The notes below the pieces were generated by a model. That model was not told the origin of the DNA and ran no database searches. It saw only the letters and a program-made list of their open reading frames with translations. The translations under genes and the position numbers were made by a program. A DNA stretch of 5,800 nucleotides. Origin: Brevundimonas sp. (GTDB lineage Bacteria > Pseudomonadota > Alphaproteobacteria > Caulobacterales > Caulobacteraceae). The DNA lies in assembly GCA_015234495.1 (NCBI GenBank), contig JADGMZ010000082.1:1-5800 (forward strand), read 5' to 3'. Every line of letters begins with the position of its first letter. The first letter of the stretch is position 1. This document shows, in pieces, positions 1 through 5,575 of this stretch.

Positions 1-32
1 CGGCGAGCAGGGCGAACACGCCCTGCTCGCCG
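1..32. terminator. Perfect 14-bp hairpin at window edge
   Basis: Bases 1-14 (CGGCGAGCAGGGCG) are exactly complementary to bases 19-32, with a 4-base loop AACA; the stem may continue beyond the window. No T-run follows on the plus strand, so it is not a textbook intrinsic terminator; any T-run on the minus strand would lie outside the window. Alternatively these bases are the end of an upstream gene: the frame starting at base 2 reads GEQGEHALLADAVGGPRTN and stops at TGA 59-61, but I do not recognise that peptide. The hairpin itself is seen directly; the terminator role is inferred. Confidence 0.35.
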
Positions 33-58
33 ACGCCGTCGGGGGACCGCGGACAAAC

Positions 59-98
59 TGACGCAGGCGCGTCACGGCCGGGGTTTGCGTCCGCGCAA
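59..98 (+). promoter_or_regulatory. Two short dyad symmetries upstream of ompW
   Basis: TGACGC-AGGC-GCGTCA (59-74) and TTGCG-TCCG-CGCAA (85-98) are both perfect inverted repeats with a 4-base spacer, and their centres are 25 bp apart. They lie about 85-125 bases before the ompW start, where an operator would be expected. I see no convincing -35/-10 pair. A 6-4-6 or 5-4-5 dyad can occur by chance in GC-rich DNA, so a regulatory role is only a suggestion. Confidence 0.22.
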
Positions 99-172
99 GG
101 TCGCCGGCGCCCCGGAAGGCGATGAGCCGCCCGACGCCTGCACCGGCCGCATGTCGCGGCGGATGGCGTCGT

Positions 173-177
173 GGAAG
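173..177 (+). promoter_or_regulatory. Ribosome-binding site that sets the ompW start
   Basis: GGAAG at 173-177 lies 6 bases before the ATG at 184. This supports that ATG over the upstream in-frame starts TTG 85, ATG 151 and ATG 163. The signal peptide also begins exactly at 184. Confidence 0.55.
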
Positions 178-183
178 ACGAGT

Positions 184-846
184 ATGAAAGCGAAGATGAT
201 GCTGGCCGCGGCCGCGGGTGCGATGACGCTGGCCGGCGGCGCGGGCGGGGCCCTGGCCCAGGACGCCGGCTGGGACGTGGCGCGCAAGGGCGACTGGATC
301 GTCACCGGCCGCGTGACGCAGGTGTCGAGCGACGCCGACGATTCGATCATGACGGCGGCCGGCGCCGACAGCGGCCTGAACGTGGACATCGGCGACAGCG
401 TCGTGCCGACCTTGGGCTTCACCTACTTCCTGACCGACCACGTCTCGGTCGAGGCCATCCTCGGGGCCAGCAAGCACGAGATTCGCGCGCAGGGCGGGGC
501 CACGGACGTCGCCGTGCACGAGACCTGGGTGCTGCCGCCGGTGGTCACCCTGCAGTACCGGCCGATGCCCGAGGCGCGCGTCAGCCCCTACGTCGGCGCC
601 GGGGTCAACTATATGATGTTCTTCGAGGGACAGGACAAAAACGGCTTCGAGGTCGAGCTGGACGACGGCTTCGGCTACGCCCTGCAGGCGGGCGCCGACG
701 TGGCCCTGAGCGGTCCGTGGACGCTGAACCTGGACGTCAAGCGCGTGTGGTTCGACGCCGGGGCGACCGTCAACGGCGGCGCGCTGGAGGCCGACGTCGG
801 CCTGGACCCGTGGGTGATCTCGCTGGGCGTCGGGCGCAAATTCTGA
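184..846 (+). CDS. ompW: OmpW family outer membrane protein
   Basis: A 220-residue precursor of a small eight-stranded outer-membrane beta-barrel of the OmpW family, close in length to E. coli OmpW (about 212). OmpW proteins form a narrow hydrophobic channel and are linked to passage of small hydrophobic compounds and to stress responses. Residues 1-25 are a signal peptide (positive MKAK start, Ala/Gly-rich core, cleavage after ALA before Gln26). The barrel shows alternating strands: the N-terminal GDWIVTGRVTQV strand, TLGFTYFLTDHVSVEAILGA, the hallmark PYVGAGVNYMMFF, and a C-terminal LDPWVISLGVGRKF. The final Phe is the usual outer-membrane assembly signal. The start at 184 is chosen over longer in-frame options because the signal peptide begins there and GGAAG lies 6 bases upstream. 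A strong hairpin follows 14 bases after the stop, so it is probably transcribed alone. The family call is firm; the transported substrate is unknown. Confidence 0.9.
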   Translation: MKAKMMLAAAAGAMTLAGGAGGALAQDAGWDVARKGDWIVTGRVTQVSSDADDSIMTAAGADSGLNVDIGDSVVPTLGFTYFLTDHVSVEAILGASKHEIRAQGGATDVAVHETWVLPPVVTLQYRPMPEARVSPYVGAGVNYMMFFEGQDKNGFEVELDDGFGYALQAGADVALSGPWTLNLDVKRVWFDAGATVNGGALEADVGLDPWVISLGVGRKF

Positions 847-860
847 CGCCTGACTGACGG

Positions 861-906
861 CGGCGCGGCCGGGCGGAGAGAGAAGGGCTTCCGTCCGGCC
901 GCGCCG
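861..906 (+). terminator. Strong hairpin between ompW and the split-barrel gene
   Basis: Bases 861-877 pair with 890-906 over 17 positions (16 Watson-Crick, one G-T at 873/894), closing a 12-base loop (878-889, GAGAGAAGGGCT). It begins 14 bases after the ompW stop. No T-run follows (next bases TGGGCTCAG), so it could be a rho-independent terminator without a U-tract, an mRNA 3'-end stabiliser, or a partial attenuator ahead of the next gene, which starts 34 bases later. The pairing is seen directly; the function is inferred. Confidence 0.5.
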
Positions 907-940
907 TGGGCTCAGATGGAGGCGAAGACGAGGAAGCGGC

Positions 941-1465
941 ATGACCGAACCGACCATTCCCCCCATCCACAGCGGCGCCGTCGCCGCAGTGGCCGAGTTG
1001 CTGGGCTCGTCCCGGCTGATGGCGCTGGGCGTCAACCGCCCCGACGGCTGGCCGCAGGTGACCACGGTCGGCTATGTCGCCGACGGCCTGAAGCTGTATT
1101 TCGTCATCGCCCGCGACAGTCAGAAATTCCTCAACCTCCAGGCCGACCCGCGGGTCTCGGCCGCCATCCGTCCCGAGGGCGCCGACGGCGATACGGTGGG
1201 CGTCTCGGTGGCCGGCCGCGCCGAGGAGGTGACCGATCCGGCCGAGGTCGAGCGCATCAACCAGATGGTGTTCGAGCGCTACCCCGAGGCCCGCGCCTTC
1301 TGCCCGAGCGGGGCCTCGGTCGCAGTGATGCGGCTGGTCCCCGAGATCATCGCGCCGGTGGCGGTGATCGCCGGCCGCAGCCGGGCGCAGACCTACGCCA
1401 TCGGCGAAGGGGGCGCGCCGCAGCCGGATCCGGGCGCGGGCCGCGGTGTCTCGGCCCTGTTCTGA
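941..1465 (+). CDS. Pyridoxamine 5'-phosphate oxidase-like FMN-binding split-barrel protein
   Basis: A 174-residue cytoplasmic protein of the FMN-binding split-barrel superfamily (PNPOx-like). Members bind a flavin, F420 or haem, usually as dimers, and act as oxidoreductases or general flavin-binding proteins. The match lies in the N-terminal two thirds: a helix ending in LLGSSRLMALGVNRPDGWPQ, then strands VTTVGYVADGLKLYFVIARDSQKFLNLQADPRVSAAI, the typical pattern of small-residue strand, substrate strand and 'K-x-x-N-L-x-x-x-P-x-V' segment. GVSVAGRAEEVTDPAEVERINQMVFERYP continues the barrel with its following helix. The last 25 or so residues are low-complexity Gly/Ala/Pro. The start is supported by GAGGAAG at 930-936, 4 bases upstream. 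Its stop is 13 bases before the ribokinase start, implying co-transcription. It is not the biosynthetic PdxH by any feature I can see; the true substrate is unknown. Confidence 0.78.
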   Translation: MTEPTIPPIHSGAVAAVAELLGSSRLMALGVNRPDGWPQVTTVGYVADGLKLYFVIARDSQKFLNLQADPRVSAAIRPEGADGDTVGVSVAGRAEEVTDPAEVERINQMVFERYPEARAFCPSGASVAVMRLVPEIIAPVAVIAGRSRAQTYAIGEGGAPQPDPGAGRGVSALF

Positions 1466-1467
1466 CC

Positions 1468-1472
1468 GGGAG
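1468..1472 (+). promoter_or_regulatory. Ribosome-binding site that favours a TTG start for ribokinase
   Basis: GGGAG at 1468-1472 lies 6 bases before TTG at 1479-1481. The alternative in-frame GTG at 1446 would lie inside the upstream gene and add 11 residues (MSRPCSDRERA) ahead of the conserved KITVVGSINLD strand that normally starts ribokinases. Confidence 0.5.
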
Positions 1473-1478
1473 CGGGCC

Positions 1479-2321
1479 TTGAAGATCACCGTCGTCGGTT
1501 CGATCAACCTGGATTTCGTGGCCGCCGCGCCCCAGCTGCCGCGGGCCGGCGAGACCGTGACCGGGGCGACCCTGGCGCGCCATCCGGGGGGCAAGGGCGC
1601 CAACCAGGCGCTGGCGGCGCGGCGGCTGGGGGCCGAGGTCCGCCTGATCGGCCGGGTCGGGAGCGACGCCATGGCGGGCGAGGCGACGGCCCTGCTGGTC
1701 ACCGACGGCGTGGATGTGAGCGGCGTGGCCGCCGACGCCGACGCGCCGACGGGGGTGGCCCTGATCGCCGTCGATCCGTCGGGAGAGAACCAGATCGTGG
1801 TCGCCGCCGGGGCCAATCACGCCGTCCGGCCCGGGCAGCTGCCGCAAGGCTTCGATGAGGCCGTGGTTCTGCAGCTGGAGCTGCCGGTCGGGACGGTGGA
1901 GGCGGCGGTGGCGCGGGCGACCGGTTTCGTCTGCGTCAACCTGGCCCCGGCGGCGCCGGTGTCGGACGAGCTGCTGCGCCGCGCCGACCTGCTGGTGGTC
2001 AATGAGACCGAGGCGGCCTTCTACGGCGCGGCCCTGCACCAGGGCGGCGGCCGGGTGGTGACCACCCTGGGCGCGCAGGGGGCGGTGATGCACCGGAACG
2101 GCGTCGAGATCGCCCGCGCCGCGCCGCCGAAGGTGACGGCGATCGACGCCACCGGAGCGGGGGACGCCTTCGTCGGCGCGATCTGCGTGGCCCTGCTTGA
2201 GGGGATGGAGCCGGAGGCGGCGCTGAGCTTCGCCTGCGCCGCCGGGGCGCTGGCGGCGACACGGCCGGGGGCCCAGCCGTCGCTGCCGACCCGGCCCGAG
2301 GTCGAGAGCCTGATCGGTTGA
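1479..2321 (+). CDS. rbsK: Ribokinase (PfkB carbohydrate kinase family)
   Basis: A cytoplasmic ATP-dependent sugar kinase that would phosphorylate D-ribose to ribose 5-phosphate, feeding the pentose phosphate pathway. From the TTG start it has 280 residues. Conserved elements in order: KITVVGSINLD with the substrate Asp12; the first PfkB signature GGKGANQALAARRLG from residue 37; an NETE motif at 175-178 (NxxE, Mg/phosphate region); TLGAQGA; and the second PfkB signature DATGAGDAF at 223-231, with the GAGD anion hole and catalytic base Asp229. The protein is shorter than the roughly 300-310 residues usual in the family. Much of the difference lies between NETEA and TLG, where 16 residues replace about 31 in E. 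coli RbsK. All catalytic motifs remain, so it is probably active. Other PfkB kinases such as 2-keto-3-deoxygluconate kinase are possible, but GSINLD and GGKGANQA fit ribokinase best. Likely co-transcribed with the preceding gene. Confidence 0.85.
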   Translation: MKITVVGSINLDFVAAAPQLPRAGETVTGATLARHPGGKGANQALAARRLGAEVRLIGRVGSDAMAGEATALLVTDGVDVSGVAADADAPTGVALIAVDPSGENQIVVAAGANHAVRPGQLPQGFDEAVVLQLELPVGTVEAAVARATGFVCVNLAPAAPVSDELLRRADLLVVNETEAAFYGAALHQGGGRVVTTLGAQGAVMHRNGVEIARAAPPKVTAIDATGAGDAFVGAICVALLEGMEPEAALSFACAAGALAATRPGAQPSLPTRPEVESLIG

Positions 2322-2325
2322 GGAG

Positions 2326-2359
2326 GACTCGCCCCGCGATTCCGCCGATGCCGTGAGTC
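2326..2359. promoter_or_regulatory. Cluster of three GANTC sites (possible CcrM methylation sites)
   Basis: GACTC (2326-2330), GATTC (2338-2342) and GAGTC (2355-2359) all match GANTC, the target of the cell-cycle methyltransferase CcrM in Caulobacter and relatives. My manual scan found only five others in the window (340, 480, 3278, 4482, 5785), so three in 34 bp of intergenic DNA is a marked cluster. In Caulobacterales such sites are enriched in promoter regions and can couple expression to the cell cycle. Here they lie 134-167 bases before the M16 peptidase start. That they regulate this gene is inferred. Confidence 0.35.
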
Positions 2360-2366
2360 AGCTCTC

Positions 2367-2413
2367 TGATGATTGCCTGAGCGAAATCTCCGATTTCGCC
2401 CGGGCGATCATTA
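2367..2413 (+). terminator. Long hairpin between ribokinase and peptidase genes
   Basis: Bases 2367-2388 pair with 2392-2413 across a 3-base loop (TCC). Of 22 positions, 18 are Watson-Crick, three are G-T (2368/2412, 2374/2406, 2378/2402) and one is A-C (2380/2400). The inner GCGAAATC-TCC-GATTTCGC is perfect. The three wobble positions pair as G-U only in plus-strand RNA, so the structure is stronger in the plus transcript. It starts 46 bases after the ribokinase stop and is not followed by a T-run. It may end the ribokinase transcript, or form part of the peptidase leader. Confidence 0.5.
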
Positions 2414-2480
2414 CACGCTCGTAACTTGGGAGGCGGGAAGGGGGCTGGCAGGGTCGCAGACCTGTTCCGATCGCTGCCCT

Positions 2481-2493
2481 TGGGGGACCCCCA
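2481..2493 (+). promoter_or_regulatory. Ribosome-binding site of the peptidase inside a G5-A-C5 symmetry
   Basis: The Shine-Dalgarno candidate GGGGGA (2482-2487) is 5 bases before ATG 2493 and decides the start. It is part of TGGGGGACCCCCA (2481-2493), which can fold as a 5-bp stem with a 3-base loop (GAC) covering both the ribosome-binding site and the first base of the start codon. Such a fold would lower initiation unless opened. The symmetry is seen directly; an effect on translation is inferred. A second ATG directly follows at 2496. Confidence 0.4.
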
Positions 2494-5327
2494 TGATGAC
2501 CCGCACCGCCGCCCTGCTGGGGGCCTCGCTCCTGGTCCTCGCCACGCCCGCCTTCGCCCAGGAGGCGTCCCCGGTCGCCGTGCCGCCGCTGGAGTTCCAG
2601 CACCGCGAGCTGGCCAACGGCCTGGACGTCTATTCCATGCCGGACCCGAGCGCCGGCACGGTGACGGTGACCCTGTGGTACGACGTCGGCGGCAAGGACG
2701 ACCCCGAGGGCCGCTCGGGCTTCGCCCACCTGTTCGAGCACATCCTCAGCCGCAAGACGGTCAATCTGCCCTACGGCCAGATATCGACCATCGTCGAGAA
2801 CGCCGGCGGCACCCGCAACGCCTCCACCGGACAGGACTTCACCAACTATTACGAGACGGTGCCGCCGCAGTATCTGGAGACCATGCTGTGGACCCATGCC
2901 GAGCGCATGGCCCGGCCGGTGGTCGACCAGGAGGTGTTCGACACCGAGCGGTCGATCGTCCAGGAGGAGCTGCGCCAGCGGGTCTATGCGCCGCCGTACG
3001 GGCGGCTGGGCCGGTTCGTGATCGGCGACAACAGCTTCGACGAGAGCATCTACCGGCGCAGCGTGATCGGTTCGCTGGAGGAGCTGAACTCGGCCCGCAT
3101 CGAGGACGCCCGTGCCTTCCACGAGGCCTATTACCGGCCGGCCAATGCGACGATGATCGTGTCGGGCAATTTCGATGCGGCCGAGCTGAACCGGCTGGTC
3201 GACCGCTATTTCGGCGACATCCGCAATCCGGAGCGGCCGACGCCGGTGTTCGAGCGACCGATGGAGACGCCGCGCACGACTCCGCGGATGGTCGAGGCCT
3301 ATGCGCCGAACGTGCCGCTGCCGGCGGTGGCGGCGATCTTCCCCGGCGTGGCGGCGGACCAGGCGGATGCGGCGGTGCTGGACGTGCTGCAGGCGATCAT
3401 GTCGCGCGGCGAGAGCTCCCGCCTGTACCAGGCGCTGGTCTATGAGAGCCAGTTGGCGGCCAGCGCCGGCTTCGGCCAGAACGACATGGAGGAGGATGGC
3501 GTCATCACCGTCTCCGCCACGGTCGCCCAGGGCAAGGCCATCGCCGACGTCGAGGCGGCGCTGAACGCCGAGCTGGAGCGGGTGCGCAACGCGCCGGTGA
3601 CGGCGGCGGAGCTGGCCGAGGCCAAGACCGAGATCATCGCCTCGGCCCTGCGCCAGCGCGAGACCGCCTCGGGCCGGGCCTTCATCCTGGGCCAGTCGAT
3701 CGTATCGCAGAACGACCCGCGCGCCGCCGACGAACGGCTGGCGGCGGTGCAGCGGGTGACGGCGGAGGACGTACAGCGCGTGGCCCGCCAGTACCTCGAC
3801 GAGCAGGCGCGGGTGTCGATCCGCTATCAGGACGAGAGCCAGCGGCCGGAGGGCGTGCCCGAGGACAGCTGGCGCAATCCGGCCCCGATACCGACCTTCC
3901 TGAGCGTGCCGCCGGCGGTGCTGCCGCCAAACGAACTGCTGCCCGAGGACCAGCGGACGGCCCCGCCGACGCCGGGCGAGCCGCGCGCCGTCGTGGCTCC
4001 GTCGGTGGCGGAACGCACCCTGCCGAACGGGCTCAGGGTCATCGTGGCCAGGTCGACCGCCCTGCCGATCATGAACGCCCAGCTGGTGCTGGGCGGCGGA
4101 GCGGCGGCCGATCCGGCCGACCGGCCCGGACTGGCGACCATGACGGCGGCCCTGGTCTCGCAGGGCGCCGGCGGCCGCTCGGCGCCGGAGATCGCGCGGA
4201 CGCTGGAGGCCCTGGGCGCCAATGTCGGCGGCGGGGCCGGATCGGACGCCACCCAGATGTTCGTTTCGGCCCCGATCGCTTCGGCCGACGCGGTCGGCGC
4301 GGTCCTGGCCGACGTGGTGCAGCGCCCGGACTTCGCCGAGGCCGAGGTGGCGCGCAGCCGCACCCAGGCGGTGAACGGCCTGCGGGTCAATTTCAGCCAG
4401 CCGGGGCCGCTGGCTTCGGCGGTGCTGAACCGGCTGATCTACGGCGCGGCGCCCTACGGGGCGCCGACCTCGGGCACGCCGGAGTCGGTGGCGGCGATCA
4501 CCCGTGAGGAGATCGTCGCCTTCCACGACCGCTGGTGGCGGCCGGACAACGCCACGGTGATCGTCACCGGCGGCATGACGCCCGAGGCGGCCTTCGCCTG
4601 GGCCGAGCGGACGCTGGGCGGCTGGCAGCGGCCGTCGACGCCGAAGCCGACGGTGGGCGAACGCGCCGGCGAACCGTCCGGGCCGCGGGTGGTGGTGGTC
4701 GACCTGCCGGGCGCCGGCCAGGCGGCGGTGACGGCGGCGGTGCGCGGGCCGCGCCGCGGCGACGACGCCTACTATCCTCTGCTGGTCGCCAACGCCGTGA
4801 TGGGGCAGGGCCAGAACGGGCGGCTGTTCCAGGAGATCCGGGCCAAGCGCGGCCTGAGCTACGGGGCCTATTCCACGCTGGGCGCGCGGGCGGAGGCGGG
4901 GGCGCTGACGGCCTCGACCCAGACCAAGAACGAGAGCGCCGCCGAGGTCGTCGGCCTGGTGCTGGCCGAGTTCGACCGGCTGGCGGCCGAGCCGGTGGCC
5001 GACGCGGAGGTGACCAACCGCGAGACCTTCATCACCGGCGGCTTCTCGCGCTCGCTGGAGACCACCGGCGGGCTGGGCGGACAGCTGGCCGGGGCGGTGA
5101 TCGACGGCCTGCCGCTGTCGGAGATCGAGACCTATCCGGGCAGGATCGCGGCCACCACGCCGGACAGCCTGCGCCAGGCGGCGGGGATCGTCAGCGCCGA
5201 GGACGCGGTGGTGGTCGTGGTCGGCCAGGCCGACATGTTCATCGACGAGCTGCGCGCGGCGCATCCGGGCGTGGTGGTGATCCCGGCGGCGGAGCTGGAC
5301 CTGAACAGCCCGACGCTCGGGTTGTGA
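2493..5327 (+). CDS. Exported M16 family zinc metallopeptidase, two-half form
   Basis: A 944-residue exported peptidase of the M16 (pitrilysin/processing peptidase) family. Residues 1 to about 22 are a signal peptide (MMTRTAALLGASLLVLATPAFA, cut before Gln); there is no lipobox cysteine, so a soluble periplasmic enzyme is likely. The N-terminal half is catalytic: the inverted zinc motif HLFEH at 79-83 (zinc ligands His79 and His83, catalytic Glu82), then the NASTGQDFTNYYETVP segment, and the third ligand Glu159 in ERSIVQEE, 76 residues after His83 as in related enzymes. A lobe with the usual HEAYYRPANATMIVSGNF follows. The C-terminal half restarts at about residue 510 (LPNGLRVIVA); there T549-M-T-A-A553 replaces HxxEH, so it is non-catalytic. 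The C-terminal KRGLSY segment (Arg786, Tyr790) is the typical substrate-holding region. It probably degrades peptides in the periplasm; the substrate is unknown. The start at 2493 is chosen over TTG 2373 because the signal peptide begins there. The gene is isolated and convergent with the aldolase. Confidence 0.92.
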   Translation: MMTRTAALLGASLLVLATPAFAQEASPVAVPPLEFQHRELANGLDVYSMPDPSAGTVTVTLWYDVGGKDDPEGRSGFAHLFEHILSRKTVNLPYGQISTIVENAGGTRNASTGQDFTNYYETVPPQYLETMLWTHAERMARPVVDQEVFDTERSIVQEELRQRVYAPPYGRLGRFVIGDNSFDESIYRRSVIGSLEELNSARIEDARAFHEAYYRPANATMIVSGNFDAAELNRLVDRYFGDIRNPERPTPVFERPMETPRTTPRMVEAYAPNVPLPAVAAIFPGVAADQADAAVLDVLQAIMSRGESSRLYQALVYESQLAASAGFGQNDMEEDGVITVSATVAQGKAIADVEAALNAELERVRNAPVTAAELAEAKTEIIASALRQRETASGRAFILGQSIVSQNDPRAADERLAAVQRVTAEDVQRVARQYLDEQARVSIRYQDESQRPEGVPEDSWRNPAPIPTFLSVPPAVLPPNELLPEDQRTAPPTPGEPRAVVAPSVAERTLPNGLRVIVARSTALPIMNAQLVLGGGAAADPADRPGLATMTAALVSQGAGGRSAPEIARTLEALGANVGGGAGSDATQMFVSAPIASADAVGAVLADVVQRPDFAEAEVARSRTQAVNGLRVNFSQPGPLASAVLNRLIYGAAPYGAPTSGTPESVAAITREEIVAFHDRWWRPDNATVIVTGGMTPEAAFAWAERTLGGWQRPSTPKPTVGERAGEPSGPRVVVVDLPGAGQAAVTAAVRGPRRGDDAYYPLLVANAVMGQGQNGRLFQEIRAKRGLSYGAYSTLGARAEAGALTASTQTKNESAAEVVGLVLAEFDRLAAEPVADAEVTNRETFITGGFSRSLETTGGLGGQLAGAVIDGLPLSEIETYPGRIAATTPDSLRQAAGIVSAEDAVVVVVGQADMFIDELRAAHPGVVVIPAAELDLNSPTLGL

Positions 5328-5336
5328 GCATGGTTT

Positions 5337-5395
5337 CCTCCCCGTTCGCATCGCGAATGGGGAGGGGGACCGCGAAGCGGTGGAGGGGCCGGTGG
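5337..5395 (+). repeat. Left copy of inverted repeat (double palindrome)
   Basis: The outer hairpin is 5337-5349 with 5353-5365: 13 pairs including one G-T, loop ATC, and a CCTCCCC/GGGGAGG base. A second small palindrome ACCGC-GAA-GCGGT follows at 5369-5381, then GGAGGGGCCGGTGG. It starts 9 bases after the peptidase stop, so the outer hairpin may also serve as that gene's transcript end, though a G-run rather than a T-run follows. Two adjacent palindromes resemble the architecture of bacterial REP-type repeats. Confidence 0.7.
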
Positions 5396-5415
5396 GTCCG
5401 GACTGGCTACCGGCC
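5387..5415. repeat. 7-bp inverted repeat at the break in the DUF559 remnant
   Basis: GGCCGGT (5387-5393) is exactly complementary to ACCGGCC (5409-5415), with 15 bases between them that contain the palindrome GTCCGGAC (5396-5403). It lies exactly where the left repeat ends and homology to DUF559 stops (5417/5418). It may be part of the repeat or a trace of the rearrangement that removed the 3' part of the nuclease gene. Chance is possible in this GC-rich DNA. Confidence 0.3.
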
Positions 5416-5417
5416 AT

Positions 5418-5540
5418 CGAGTAGAAATCGAGGATGTAAGGGCCGATGGGGTGCTGGCGGCGGAACTTGTAGCCCCCAAGTTTGTGGCCCTTGAGACAGC
5501 TCCAGAGCCGGGCCTCCGGCGGCGTCATGCGGCGCCGCAT
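5418..5540 (-). pseudogene. Truncated DUF559 (Vsr-like endonuclease) gene
   Basis: On the minus strand, from ATG 5540 down, 41 residues match the start of DUF559 proteins: MRRRMTPPEARLW, then KLGGYKFRRQHPIGPYILDFYS. DUF559 proteins are small PD-(D/E)XK-fold proteins related to Vsr very-short-patch-repair endonucleases, normally about 110-130 residues. The Asp in ILDF is the first catalytic-type acidic residue. The following core strand (the usual VVELDG region) and the rest are missing, and the frame instead reads through the left repeat as unrelated Ser/Pro-rich sequence. Only about a third of the domain remains, so it should be inactive. The frame is also open upstream through the right repeat to TTG at 5624 (EGDREAVEGLVASEPDIYQRAAR), so the original gene may have begun inside the repeat. 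The family match rests on recognised motifs. Confidence 0.7.
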
Positions 5541-5575
5541 CCGGGCGGCGCGCTGGTAGATGTCCGGTTCTGAGG

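Noticed and set aside
2..61. Possible end of an upstream gene (GEQGEHALLADAVGGPRTN, stop at 59-61)
   Set aside because: Codon bias is compatible, but the peptide is too short to recognise and overlaps a perfect hairpin that explains the sequence as well.
85..183. N-terminal extension of ompW from TTG 85, ATG 151 or ATG 163
   Set aside because: A signal peptide and ribosome-binding site fit the ATG at 184; the extra residues would bury the signal peptide.
770..2093. Long minus-strand open frames opposite the split-barrel and ribokinase genes
   Set aside because: Both sense-strand genes have clear family motifs; the antisense frames are low-complexity Arg/Ala/Pro sequence.
2414..2480. A sigma-70 promoter for the peptidase
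   Set aside because: No -35/-10 pair with acceptable spacing could be supported by eye.
2373..2492. N-terminal extension of the peptidase from TTG 2373
   Set aside because: It would place 40 non-conserved residues ahead of a clean signal peptide and would translate through the long hairpin.
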